NCBI RefSeq assembly: GCF_004349265.1
Contig: NZ_SMFL01000014.1
Span: 124,001 to 188,000, forward strand
Reading direction: 5' to 3'
Source of the DNA: Dyadobacter psychrotolerans
GTDB lineage: Bacteria; Bacteroidota; Bacteroidia; Cytophagales; Spirosomataceae
Length of the DNA stretch: 64,000 bases
Within the stretch, counting starts at the first letter, position 1; the number at the start of each line of letters is the position of its first letter. Both the position numbers and the translations under genes were made by a program. The notes under the pieces were generated by a model. The model was not told the origin of the DNA and ran no database searches. It saw nothing but the letters and a program-made list of their open reading frames with translations. Below, one piece after another: positions 1 through 8,558 of this stretch.

Positions 1-1
1 C

Positions 2-157
2 GGCGCCACCCCAATGACCTCAACGCAATATGTACTTGAAATTCAGCGGGACTGGGCCAGAAGTGCCACTTATCAGGGTGTTACAGATATCTTCAAGAAT
101 TTTGGCGGCGCTTACGGTATCGGGATCCAGTATTCGCGTGATATGCTAAAACATTAA
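2..157 (+). CDS. C-terminal end of an unrecognised protein (cut by window edge)
   Basis: An open frame enters the window and reads 51 codons to a TAA. The visible tail is soluble-looking with mixed charge (it contains DWARSATYQGVTDIF and ends RDMLKH) and has no membrane segment. I do not recognise the family from this fragment. A strong intrinsic terminator follows about 20 nt later, so this is the last gene of its transcript and the amidohydrolase downstream is transcribed separately. That the frame is real is inferred from its coding-like composition and from the terminator placement. Confidence 0.6.
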   Translation, partial: GATPMTSTQYVLEIQRDWARSATYQGVTDIFKNFGGAYGIGIQYSRDMLKH

Positions 158-177
158 GACCTGAATAAATCAGTCAC

Positions 178-201
178 AAAGCGGGCAGTGCTGCCCGCTT
201 T
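178..201 (+). terminator. Intrinsic terminator
   Basis: An uninterrupted inverted repeat with arms AAAGCGGGCAG and CTGCCCGCTTT is separated by a 2-nt loop core. It lies between the stop at 157 and the next ATG at 214. The U-tract is short (TTT), but the GC-rich 8-bp core makes a strong hairpin. Confidence 0.8.
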
Positions 202-213
202 CAAATCATTCCC

Positions 214-1992
214 ATGAAATCGCTTATCATACTTACAACGATCCTTTATCTGGCTGATCTGCCCGGTTTTGCCCAAATCAAGGCGGATATGATCATAACC
301 AATGGCCGGATCCATACTTTGGACCAGCAAAACAGTGTGACGCAGGCAGTTGCCATTGCAGGCAATAAGATTCTGATGACCGGAACAAACAAAGAAGTAT
401 CCAGGCTAAGCGGCAAACATACCAAAATAATCGATGCAAAAGGAAAAACGATCATTCCAGGCCTGTTTGACAGCCATTTGCATGTGATTCGTGGAGGACG
501 CTTTTATAATACGGAACTTCGGTGGGACGGTGTAAAGACATTGAAACGCGCTTTGGAAATGCTCTCAGAGCAGGCCCGAAGAACACCGCCTGGTCAATGG
601 GTAAGGGTTGTAGGCGGCTGGACCGAATACCAGTTTGAAGAAAAACGCCTTCCGACTCTTGATGAAATTAATCAGGCAACCGGCAATGTTCCTGCTTTCA
701 TTTTGTATTTATATGGCAAAGCATGGCTTAATAAAGCAGGTCTGCAGGCTTTAGATATCAACAGCGAAACGCCGAATCCTGCTGCCGGATTGATAGAGAA
801 AGACATCGATGGAAATCCGACCGGTGTTTTAATTGCTGAGCCCAATGCATTTATCCTATACTCTACCCTGGCAAAATTGCCCGAATTATCCAGGGATGAA
901 AAAATCAATTCAACACTCCAGTATATGAGCGAACTAAACCGGCTCGGGCTGACAGCAGTCATGGATGCAGGAGGTGGATTTCAAAATTTCCCGGACGATT
1001 ATGCGATCACAGATTCTCTCAGCAAGCTTGGTAAGATCACCTTACGGCTCCCCTATTATCTATTTGCTCAAAAAAAGGGCAGTGAACTTGCAGACTATAC
1101 CCGTTGGACCAGCCTGGCTGATATCGGCCGCAGCGATGGCAACCATCTCAATGAACTAGATTACCGCGTCGCAGGGGGTGGTGAAAATCTGGTTGCAGAG
1201 GCCGCCGACTTCGAAAACTTCCTGCTTCCAAGGCCGGATCTGCCGCAAACGATGGAAACAAACCTGCTGGCTGTTCTTGATCTGCTCATTAGCAAACGCT
1301 GGCCTTTCCGGCTGCATGCCACCTACGACGAAAGCATTACCAAAGATCTGGCGGTCATCGAAAAGGTTAATAAAAAATTACCGATCAACGGAATGCCATG
1401 GTTTATTGACCATGCCGAAACGATCAGCGAGGAAAACATGCAAAAGATTAAATCCCTGGGTGGCGGCATTGCCATTCAGCATCGGATGGCCTATCAGGGC
1501 GAGACTTTTATTAAACGCTACGGAAAAAAGGCAGCGCTTTACGCGCCACCTGTAAAACGGATGCTGGAAATAGGCCTGCCGGTAGGATTAGGTACAGATG
1601 GTACCCGCGTAGCTTCTTACAATCCCTGGGTTGCCCTGCAATGGATTACAACGGGTAAAACAGTTGGCGGCACCCAGGTAATGGCAACAGATAATCTGCC
1701 TGACAGAACAACGGCGTTAAGTCTGATGAGTTTCAGGGGATATTCCCTGATCAGTGAAGATAAAAACAAAGGTAGAATTCAGAAAGGCTACCTGGCAGAT
1801 ATGGTTATACTCAGCGATGATTATTTTTCTGTCGCAGACGATCAAATCCAGTTCATTACCGCTAACCTTACCATCGTCGACGGTAAGGTTGTATGGGCCG
1901 ATCAGGACTATCAGTCGCTGGCTGCCGGCAAACTGCCAGTCATTCCTGACTGGAGCCCGGTGAAGTATTATGGGGGCTATCAAACAAAATAA
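214..1992 (+). CDS. Secreted amidohydrolase, YtcJ-like (Amidohydro_3)
   Basis: A 592-residue metal-dependent hydrolase of the amidohydrolase superfamily, YtcJ branch. A signal peptide (about residues 1-20, cleaving after GFAQ) sends it to the periplasm or outside. The family's N-terminal beta-sandwich precedes the metal motif PGLFDSHLHV, with the two metal histidines near 88 and 90. Later superfamily motifs are HATYDES, FIDHAET and GLGTDG; the last places the catalytic Asp near 462. Length and motif order are normal, so it looks intact. The substrate is not visible; YtcJ relatives act on amides and cyclic imides of uncertain physiology. The following barrel gene starts 11 nt after the stop, which suggests an operon in which the barrel imports a substrate or exports a product. 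Confidence 0.85.
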   Translation: MKSLIILTTILYLADLPGFAQIKADMIITNGRIHTLDQQNSVTQAVAIAGNKILMTGTNKEVSRLSGKHTKIIDAKGKTIIPGLFDSHLHVIRGGRFYNTELRWDGVKTLKRALEMLSEQARRTPPGQWVRVVGGWTEYQFEEKRLPTLDEINQATGNVPAFILYLYGKAWLNKAGLQALDINSETPNPAAGLIEKDIDGNPTGVLIAEPNAFILYSTLAKLPELSRDEKINSTLQYMSELNRLGLTAVMDAGGGFQNFPDDYAITDSLSKLGKITLRLPYYLFAQKKGSELADYTRWTSLADIGRSDGNHLNELDYRVAGGGENLVAEAADFENFLLPRPDLPQTMETNLLAVLDLLISKRWPFRLHATYDESITKDLAVIEKVNKKLPINGMPWFIDHAETISEENMQKIKSLGGGIAIQHRMAYQGETFIKRYGKKAALYAPPVKRMLEIGLPVGLGTDGTRVASYNPWVALQWITTGKTVGGTQVMATDNLPDRTTALSLMSFRGYSLISEDKNKGRIQKGYLADMVILSDDYFSVADDQIQFITANLTIVDGKVVWADQDYQSLAAGKLPVIPDWSPVKYYGGYQTK

Positions 1993-2002
1993 CCACCCGG
2001 TC

Positions 2003-3418
2003 ATGAAATTGGCAGCTTTCTTTTTGTCGTACAGACCTGAATTCAGAAAAACTGTCTTTGTGTCCTTATTGATTTCAGGTTATTTTCAGCTCAGCGCCCA
2101 GCAGGTAAATTTCAGATCTCTTCGCTACGATGAAGACTATACCGCTTTTGGCAAAGACACCTTACACAACTGGTATCATCATTTAAAATACCGGCATGTG
2201 GACAAATTAAGTAAGGCTTACCTGTCGCTGGGTGGCGAAATCCGGTATCAGTATTTTTATTATCACAATCCGGAATGGGGCCAGCAGCCCAAAGACCGCG
2301 ACGGATTTGTGTTAAGCAGATTTCTTGCTCATGCCGACCTTCACTTCGGCAAGCGGCTAAGATTATTTACCCAACTCCAGGGCAGCCTTGCAAGCGGAAC
2401 CGTATCAGAAAACACGGCTGTCAATCAAAATCCTCTGGATCTTCATCAATTACTCTTCGATTATCTGATTTTTAATAAAGGCCACAAGAGTCTGCTGATC
2501 AGGTTCGGAAGGCAGGAGCTCAGCTATGGGTCTCAACGCCTGATCTCCGTTCGGGAAGCTCCCAATAACCGGCAGTCATTCGATGTTATCAAAGGAATGT
2601 ATGAGTCAGAAAATTTTAGTGCCGATGTATTTTATGCTGATTATGTAATGGCCAAAACAGGCATTTTTGATGACCCCATTTTAGATAACTCCAACAAACT
2701 CGGGGCTTTCTATCTGGTTTTTAACACAGTCCCTGTGGTCCAAAATATTGATCTGTATTATTTTGGATTAAAAAAGCAGGTGAGCGTTTTTCAGGATGCT
2801 GACGGTAAGGAGCTCCGACATTCTTTCGGCAGCAGAATCTGGAAAACTAAAGGGAAATGGGTGTATGACTTGGAAGCGGTTTACCAGTTTGGAAACGTCA
2901 GTGAAAAAAAAGTCAGCGCCTGGACGATATCTTCCAACATTTTCTATGCGTTTCAATCTCTTAAATCAAAGCCGGTAGTCGGGCTAAAAACTGAGCTGAT
3001 CAGCGGTGACCGCCATTTGAATGACCAAAGACTGAATACCTTTAATCCCCTTTATCCCAAGGGTGCTTACTTCGGACTTGCTTCCCTGATCGGACCTTAC
3101 AACCTGCGTGATCTTCACCCCTATTTTCAAATTAACTTATCCCCAAAAATATCATGGCTGGCAGACTATGATCTTTTCTGGAGGATGCGCAAAAGCGACG
3201 GCGTTTACGCGGTCAATGGAAAAATTTTATATCCCGGCCATACTGCCTCTTCGCGTTTTATTGGTAGTCAGCTCGGAACAGAGCTTGATTTTCGGCCCAA
3301 TCCGTTTTTATATTTTCGCGCAGAGTTCACCTGGTTTAATTCAGGTGGCTACCTTAAAGAAGCAGGACCTGGCAAAGATATTACCATGACGGGTGTGACC
3401 GCGCAGCTCAGGTTTTAA
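2003..3418 (+). CDS. Outer membrane barrel, alginate-export (AlgE-like) family
   Basis: A 471-residue protein starting at the ATG at 2003. The frame is open from 1970, but the 2003 start gives a clean signal peptide ending in LSAQ and avoids overlapping the upstream gene. The mature part opens with the family-typical segment around LSLGGEIRYQYFYY, followed by alternating beta strands rich in F/Y and Gly, and ends with a strand terminating in F (VTAQLRF), as expected for a barrel recognised by BamA. The alginate_exp family has AlgE of Pseudomonas as its founder, but Bacteroidota members are usually general porins near hydrolases. Alginate as substrate is not shown. It probably forms an operon with the preceding amidohydrolase. 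Confidence 0.8.
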   Translation: MKLAAFFLSYRPEFRKTVFVSLLISGYFQLSAQQVNFRSLRYDEDYTAFGKDTLHNWYHHLKYRHVDKLSKAYLSLGGEIRYQYFYYHNPEWGQQPKDRDGFVLSRFLAHADLHFGKRLRLFTQLQGSLASGTVSENTAVNQNPLDLHQLLFDYLIFNKGHKSLLIRFGRQELSYGSQRLISVREAPNNRQSFDVIKGMYESENFSADVFYADYVMAKTGIFDDPILDNSNKLGAFYLVFNTVPVVQNIDLYYFGLKKQVSVFQDADGKELRHSFGSRIWKTKGKWVYDLEAVYQFGNVSEKKVSAWTISSNIFYAFQSLKSKPVVGLKTELISGDRHLNDQRLNTFNPLYPKGAYFGLASLIGPYNLRDLHPYFQINLSPKISWLADYDLFWRMRKSDGVYAVNGKILYPGHTASSRFIGSQLGTELDFRPNPFLYFRAEFTWFNSGGYLKEAGPGKDITMTGVTAQLRF

Positions 3419-3515
3419 TGGTGTTTCATTTTCAGGAGAGCCCGTTGTCATCTTTGTATATTTGCTGAGTTTGCCTTAGATTAACATTCTGATACATGAA
3501 TTGAATCACAACGCT

Positions 3516-5453
3516 ATGAACAATAAGGTACTGATCGTAGAAGACCAGTTTATAGAAGCCAACAACCTGCAGATGATTCTGGAGCGGGCAGGCTATAGCG
3601 TATGTACGATCGCGCTCTCTGTACCTCAGGCCCTGAAAATTGTTGAAGAAGAGAGTCCTGGTCTGGTTTTACTTGATATATTTTTACAGGGTAACCTGAC
3701 CGGAATTGACCTGGCCAAAATATTAAAAGAAAAAAATATTGCTTTCATTTATCTCTCAGCGAATTCAAACAAGAACATTCTCGAAGCGGCAAAACAGACC
3801 AAACCATACGGTTTTTTGGTAAAGCCGTTTCGTGAAAAGGATGTGCTGGTTACCCTGAATATTTCCAACTACCTGCATGAGCAGAACCTGGATGCCATTC
3901 AAAGAAGAGAAGCCGGTCTTCTGGAACAGCTCAAAGGTTCGGTGGCAGAATCATCGGGATTTGAGCAAAAAGTAATTGCACTTGCCAAGGCATTTCAGGC
4001 CTATGTTCCATTCGATTTTATTACGACGCTGCCTTTTGATCCAACCGGTAAGCCGGAGAAGATACATGGCTTTCACAGAATTGGCCTCAATCAATACAAA
4101 ATGCTTTCCCAGGAAGATCTTTTGCAATTGACAGGCATATCAAGGCAGGATATTCTCTACTTACAAAAAGCAGCTTACAAAGAAACGAGGACGAGTTTTT
4201 ATAATCAAAACACTTTTAAACAGGTTCACAATTCAGGTTCTTTTAAACGAATTCTTGCTGATATCTACGACACAGAATCCTGTCTCTCCATGTCAATTCA
4301 TCTCACGGATGGGACGCTATATCAGTTTTTCCTTTTTAGCCAGAATCCCAATGCATACTATACAGACCATGTTGCGATGTTCAACCGCTGGAAAGTGCTC
4401 ATCACGGATGCTTTTGAGAACAACACTCCGAAAACAGCAAAAGGTAATGTGCTTATAGCATCGGCCGGAAATAATTCAAACAGTGCACAGCAAGACGAAT
4501 TGTTTGAAGGAATTATTGGAAGAAATCATGGTCTACTCGCCGTTCTGGATCATATCACTGTTGTCAGCCCATCGGACACCTCCGTTTTCATTGTAGGCGA
4601 GAGCGGAACGGGCAAGGAAAGCATAGCCGACGCGATACATCGTCTTTCACCGAGAAAAAATAAACCTTTTATTAAAGTAAACTGTGCCGCCCTGCCCGCT
4701 TCCTTAATTGAATCAGAATTATTTGGCCATGAAAAAGGTGCATTTACCGGTGCTACCGAAAAAAGGATCGGTAAGTTTGAACAGGCAGAGGGCGGAACGA
4801 TATTTCTGGACGAAATCGGCGAAATGCACTTTGATGCCCAGGTAAAGCTGCTGCGTGTACTGCAGGAAAAAGAAATAGAACGTGTGGGTGGAACGATGCC
4901 AATTAAGATAAATGTACGCGTGATTGCAGCAACCAACCGGGAAATGGAAGTGGAAGTATCAAAAGGTCGTTTTCGGCTTGATTTATACTATCGGCTGAAT
5001 GTGTTTCCAATTGTAATTCCACCACTCCGGCAACGAAAAGACGACATTGCTGAGCTTGCGAAACATTTTACCGATGAGTTTGCCAGTCAATACCGAAAAA
5101 AAATCAGTGGAGTCTCTGATAAAGTGATGCAGGAAATGCTCTCATATCAGTGGCCTGGAAATATTCGTGAGCTCAGAAACCAAATTGAGAGGGGTGTTTT
5201 GCTTGCACAGGGCACTGTTATCAATGAACTTAACCTGCCAAAAGGTTCTGGTATGGAACAGGCAGACAATACAACCAAACCCCGGTTAAAATCCATGGAA
5301 GAAAATGAACGTGATCATATCATGGAAGTGCTCAAAAGCTGTAATGGAAAAATATTCGGAAAAGGTGGCGCAGCCGAAGTCCTGGGCTTGAATACTTCAA
5401 CGCTAAACTCCAGGATAAAAAAACTCGGCATTGATAAGGAAAAGATTTTCTAA
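3516..5453 (+). CDS. Receiver / sigma-54 AAA+ activator with Fis-type HTH
   Basis: An NtrC-type regulator of 645 residues, taking the ATG at 3516; an in-frame TTG at 3501 is possible but adds only five residues. Domains in order: a receiver with acidic pocket VEDQ near 9-12, phospho-acceptor Asp54 in LLDIF and Lys103 in LVKPF; a middle sensor-like region (about 140-310) resembling a degenerate GAF; a sigma-54 AAA+ domain with Walker A GESGTGKE near 360, an intact sigma-54 contact loop GAFTGA near 407 and an R-finger region RLDLYYRLNVFP; and a C-terminal Fis-like HTH (GGAAEVLGLNTSTLNSRIKKLG). It should activate sigma-54 promoters on phosphorylation, but no cognate kinase lies beside it. A decayed second copy of its HTH lies just downstream. 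Confidence 0.92.
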   Translation: MNNKVLIVEDQFIEANNLQMILERAGYSVCTIALSVPQALKIVEEESPGLVLLDIFLQGNLTGIDLAKILKEKNIAFIYLSANSNKNILEAAKQTKPYGFLVKPFREKDVLVTLNISNYLHEQNLDAIQRREAGLLEQLKGSVAESSGFEQKVIALAKAFQAYVPFDFITTLPFDPTGKPEKIHGFHRIGLNQYKMLSQEDLLQLTGISRQDILYLQKAAYKETRTSFYNQNTFKQVHNSGSFKRILADIYDTESCLSMSIHLTDGTLYQFFLFSQNPNAYYTDHVAMFNRWKVLITDAFENNTPKTAKGNVLIASAGNNSNSAQQDELFEGIIGRNHGLLAVLDHITVVSPSDTSVFIVGESGTGKESIADAIHRLSPRKNKPFIKVNCAALPASLIESELFGHEKGAFTGATEKRIGKFEQAEGGTIFLDEIGEMHFDAQVKLLRVLQEKEIERVGGTMPIKINVRVIAATNREMEVEVSKGRFRLDLYYRLNVFPIVIPPLRQRKDDIAELAKHFTDEFASQYRKKISGVSDKVMQEMLSYQWPGNIRELRNQIERGVLLAQGTVINELNLPKGSGMEQADNTTKPRLKSMEENERDHIMEVLKSCNGKIFGKGGAAEVLGLNTSTLNSRIKKLGIDKEKIF

Positions 5454-5552
5454 CCTTGAAATTTACAATCCGCGTCAAATGCTGGATTTTCATTGCACAG
5501 GTCTTTGATTCAATTCCAGTCATATCAAATATGTAAAATCCGAACCACTCAA

Positions 5553-5695
5553 GAAATCAACGTGATCCCATCAGGCTAGTCGTTAAAAACTGCAAGGGAA
5601 AAATATTCAGAAAAACGTTGCGCAGCTGACATCCCCGGTGTAAACTTCCAGCCTTAGCTCTGGGATAAAAAAGCTGCGCATTGAATAATAAAAAA
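5553..5695 (+). pseudogene. Decayed copy of the Fis-type HTH tail
   Basis: This stretch aligns base by base with the last coding part of the activator gene ending at 5453. The readable part has R-D-x-I-x-x-V-x-K-x-C-x-G-K-I-F, matching the activator's RDHIMEVLKSCNGKIF. It then hits a stop and continues in a diverged form that still resembles the AAEVLGLNTSTLNSRIKKLGI region. It is either the tail of a former tandem paralogue or a partial duplication. The upstream part of such a paralogue is absent. No function is expected. Confidence 0.7.
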
Positions 5696-5949
5696 CATAC
5701 TAAAATGTCCCATGATCCGGTAGGAATAGCCGGTTGCCAATGATACTCTTCAACCGGCAGCAGTGACCGATGACAGATCATCGGCCCATGGATGGATCAG
5801 AATTCACCCTTAGTTTATACACTTGCCGACCGGCAGGAAATGAAACTAGCTGGCAGGGCATCCCAACCGGCGGACAGATACCGCAGTAATAGCGTTGATT
5901 GTCATAATAGCCCGGCTGGCAAAAGTTCCCCCGCAGCATCTTGCTTGGG

Positions 5950-6345
5950 GTTTTCAAGCTTTACAAACTCCTCGGACTGATTAGTCGACAGCTGAAATTC
6001 TGTAAAATTTGCTATGCCTATCTGGTTGGTAAAACCAGAGAAGACCAAAGAAACAAGTTGGTCCAGCGCTTTCAAACCGATTATGATACCCGCGTATTTC
6101 TATTCAGTCTGAAAGCAGGCGGCACACAGTAAAATCTAACGGCCGCAAAGTATGTTTTCCGATTTGTTCCATGGAGAACCCTGCCGGTGAATCACAGGCC
6201 ATTGAACAATGTTACCGTATTGGACAAAAGAATAATGTGATGGCTTACAGGATGATTTGCAAGGATACTTTGGAGGAAAAAAATGTGCAGGAGCAGAGTC
6301 GAAAGCTTGCTGATGAGCATGTTTCTGCAAGAGGTGGTCCGCTAG
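5950..6345 (+). pseudogene. Remnant of SNF2-family helicase C-terminal domain
   Basis: Two frames give consecutive blocks of the SNF2 helicase C-terminal lobe. The first reads YLVGKTREDQ, then FLFSLKAGG and, after an in-frame TAA at 6130-6132, NLTAAKYVFRF. After a frameshift near 6170 the second gives QAIEQCYRIGQKNNV, followed by DTLEEKN and a final KLADEHVSARGG. These correspond to helicase motifs IV-VI (SLKAGG, NLTAA and the xRIGQ arginine-finger motif). The N-terminal helicase lobe and the rest of the protein are missing. The order and spacing match intact SNF2 proteins, so the identification is firm and the gene is clearly dead. Confidence 0.85.
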
Positions 6346-6360
6346 ACACTATGAACTAGC

Positions 6361-6718
6361 AGGACATTCCTTAATCGTTTAACTAAACCACGAATGGTAC
6401 AACTACAACCGCTAACCGTCAATACACCGGTTCCTTAGCAGCGAATCAAGCTGATAAGTGAGCTAAAATTAGTTTGCTAGAAGCTTTTAGCTTCAAATCA
6501 TCTACAATCGCTGCGTAGGTTTTGTAGTGTTACAAAAAAAAGACAATATACTAACTCAACTTATGCATATTAGCTTTATTAATCTTTTTTATTTTTTTTC
6601 TAACTAACAATCCGACACGCTTAAAAGCTAATATAGCAGAAACATGAAACCGACTTTTAGGTCGTTAACCTCTCACTTAACACAGACCTATCGAAATATG
6701 ACCATTCAATAAAAGGTA
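6361..6718. other. Gene-free AT-rich spacer
   Basis: About 360 bases with no convincing frame on either strand and no recognisable RNA. It is rich in A/T runs and separates the SNF2 remnant from the next broken gene. Confidence 0.5.
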
Positions 6719-7104
6719 CTATTTTGATTGTCTTTTTCTGAAATGATAATAATACCCAGCGCCATCGGGTTTATTTTCAGCAAAACCATTTATATATTCC
6801 CACCCGTTTCGCTCAAAAAAGTTCAAGACAGCTCCAGTGGAATGAAAACCATTTTCCTTTTGGTTTCAGGTTCCAATACCAAAAGCTCATCTCTTCGATT
6901 TCCTGCACTTTGGGAATTCGAATCGTCTCTCTGCCCGAAGTCAACAGATACATAGACGATATTTCTTTTCACACGTCGATTTACATAGACCTCTACGATT
7001 TTGACGCTGTCTATAAGATTGATATCTACATCTCCAACGAAAATTTGACTAAAAGAACAAGTTGATAGAAAAAGAAGGCTGACTAATAGCAGGAATGATT
7101 TCAT
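6719..7104 (-). pseudogene. Frameshifted small secreted protein
   Basis: The frame starting at 7104 has a signal peptide (KSFLLLVSLLFLSTCSFSQ) and a soluble domain that ends prematurely at a TGA (6823-6825). The adjacent frame continues smoothly from about 6838 with GAVLNFFERNGWEYING, then DGAGYYYHFRK, ending at a TAG at 6719. Adding one base in the GGTTTTCA run near 6840 joins the two into one protein of about 128 residues. This looks like a real small periplasmic or secreted protein broken by a one-base deletion, or a sequencing error in a T run. I do not recognise the family; the tail resembles a C-terminal block often seen in short Bacteroidota secreted proteins. Confidence 0.65.
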
Positions 7105-7293
7105 AAAAGCAACAGTATATATACGATTCTGTTAATTCGCGTTTCAACTTAGAATTTTTTTCATGCGCCCGGAACAGCACTGTTTAGATGACAGAAGTGA
7201 TCCGTTTGACTAAAAACTGCTCCAAACACCGAACATTACAATTGGTGCTACCTGACTATATTCCCAAGTTCGGTAAATACCTAGACCAGCACA

Positions 7294-7650
7294 TCATTGT
7301 GATTCCTTAGCCGGTGACGTGCCTGCTTTTACTCTAGAATTTTGAGCATGTTCAAGTGATCGCGACCATTTTAGATCACTTCGATCACGATTCCACAGCC
7401 AGGCTAATTCTTCCGCGGTTGGGTTACATCGTTCGATAATTTGTAAAACAGTAAGCCCCTTTTTCCAAACCAGGATATAAAGCTCATTTTCCCGTTCAGT
7501 ATATTCCTTCAACGGCCTGTCTTTCAAATAGACTTTTGTCTCATCAGTGTGTCTTTCCACAACTGGCAAGATGTCACGGAGGTGGATAAGCTTTGGTTTT
7601 TGATCGCCTGGATGGTCTGACTGGGTTTCTTCGTTCGTTTTATCTGTCAT
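7294..7650 (-). CDS. Hypothetical protein, 118 aa
   Basis: Intact frame of a soluble, charged protein. The N-terminal 25 residues are polar and probably disordered (many T, N, E, D). A compact region follows, containing KVYLKDRPLKEYTERENELYILVWKKG and an alpha-helical segment around VLQIIERCNPTAEELAWLW. It has no signal peptide and no membrane segment. The family is not recognised. It lies in a minus-strand run downstream of umuC and the Rieske-like pseudogene and may be the last gene of that transcript. Confidence 0.5.
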   Translation of the reverse strand: MTDKTNEETQSDHPGDQKPKLIHLRDILPVVERHTDETKVYLKDRPLKEYTERENELYILVWKKGLTVLQIIERCNPTAEELAWLWNRDRSDLKWSRSLEHAQNSRVKAGTSPAKESQ

Positions 7651-7685
7651 TTCTCCATTTATTTAGCTGATAGATGTGAATCTTG

Positions 7686-8252
7686 TTATTTAATGATAAC
7701 CTCCAAGTCAACACTTCCCCTCAAATTGTGCAGTGGACAAATCAGCTTATCTCCTACAACCTGCATCGTGGTTCCCAGGTGCGGGCAGATCTTCCCTTTG
7801 CAGGACTTGCCGACCATTGAATCCTACCACTGGTAATACTTCTTAATTGGGGTTTTGCCTTTGTAGTTGTCCGACCCAGGCGGTGGCGGTTTAATTCCGG
7901 TTGTTAGCCGCATACACTTTTTGCCTTTGATTTCAATGCCTTTGAATACGTGAAGATTGTCTGCGGTAACGTCAATTATAGTGTTGGTCCTACCAAGATC
8001 ATCAACAGCATATCTGGAATGTATCTCATCGTCGATAAATCGGCCGTCCAGGTGATAGTGAAAAAAGTAAATCCCAAACTTTACGTCGGTGTGCTTTTCT
8101 CCCAGGATTGGAACGGAGATTATTTTGTCCGTTTCCACTTGGATTTACGCACATCTTACATAATACAGTTTTCCGATTTGCAACTCGCATTTGTCGTCAA
8201 CAATTTTCAAAAAGTCCCGGTTATGGGGTTTTAAACTTTTCCTGATACGCAG
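7686..8252 (-). pseudogene. Rieske-like protein interrupted by two in-frame stops
   Basis: One reading frame runs 188 codons from 8252 to the TAA at 7686 and contains two internal stops: TAA at 8145-8147 and TAG at 7824-7826. All three segments look coding: GKLYYVRCA, then YFFHYHLDGRF and KCMRLTTGIKPPPPG, then CPHLGTTM followed by ICPLHNLRG. The last segment has the C-P-H ... C-P-L-H pattern of a Rieske [2Fe-2S] or related metal site, with 13 residues between H and C (typical Rieske spacing is slightly longer). No ATG precedes the first segment in frame, so the start is also lost or non-standard. It sits between small genes of the umuDC group. Confidence 0.7.
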
Positions 8253-8268
8253 CTAACAGATGTTGGCT

Positions 8269-8544
8269 TTATCCCTTCCAAACCGGCTGCGCCATAATCT
8301 TTGCTTCGTCCGGATCGATGGATAGCAAAAACAACTCAGCTGCGTCGTAATATTCACTTTTTCCGCATTTGTGATCGTGGTAAATTTTTACGGATTCACC
8401 GGCTTTTTCAAACATTCGCAGGTTTCTGGTGATTACGTCGTTGGGAGTCATTTTTTTGTTCACGTCCAACTTGTTGCGGACAAGCTGTAAACGGCTGTGC
8501 AGTGCATGCACGAAGATAGAGTAGTTTTTTTTGACTGGTGCCAT
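8269..8544 (-). CDS. Hypothetical protein, 91 aa
   Basis: A small basic-then-acidic soluble protein (MAPVKKNYSIFVHAL...). A predicted helix-rich N-terminal half leads into KIYHDHKCGKSEYYDAAELFLLSIDPDEAKI. It starts 14 nt downstream of the umuC stop and is co-directional, so it is probably co-transcribed. The histidine- and cysteine-containing segment YHDHKC is notable but does not form a complete metal motif. The family is not recognised. Confidence 0.55.
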   Translation of the reverse strand: MAPVKKNYSIFVHALHSRLQLVRNKLDVNKKMTPNDVITRNLRMFEKAGESVKIYHDHKCGKSEYYDAAELFLLSIDPDEAKIMAQPVWKG

Positions 8545-8558
8545 TGTATTTCAGTCTT

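Noticed and set aside
3457-3464. TATATTTG as a -7 box for the sigma-54 activator gene
   Set aside because: No -33 TTTG at the usual spacing; too weak to list as a promoter.
7686-8252. Stop-codon recoding as explanation for the repeated in-frame stops
   Set aside because: Both TAA and TAG are involved, other broken genes in the window use shifts, and long intact genes end normally at the same codons; ordinary decay is simpler.
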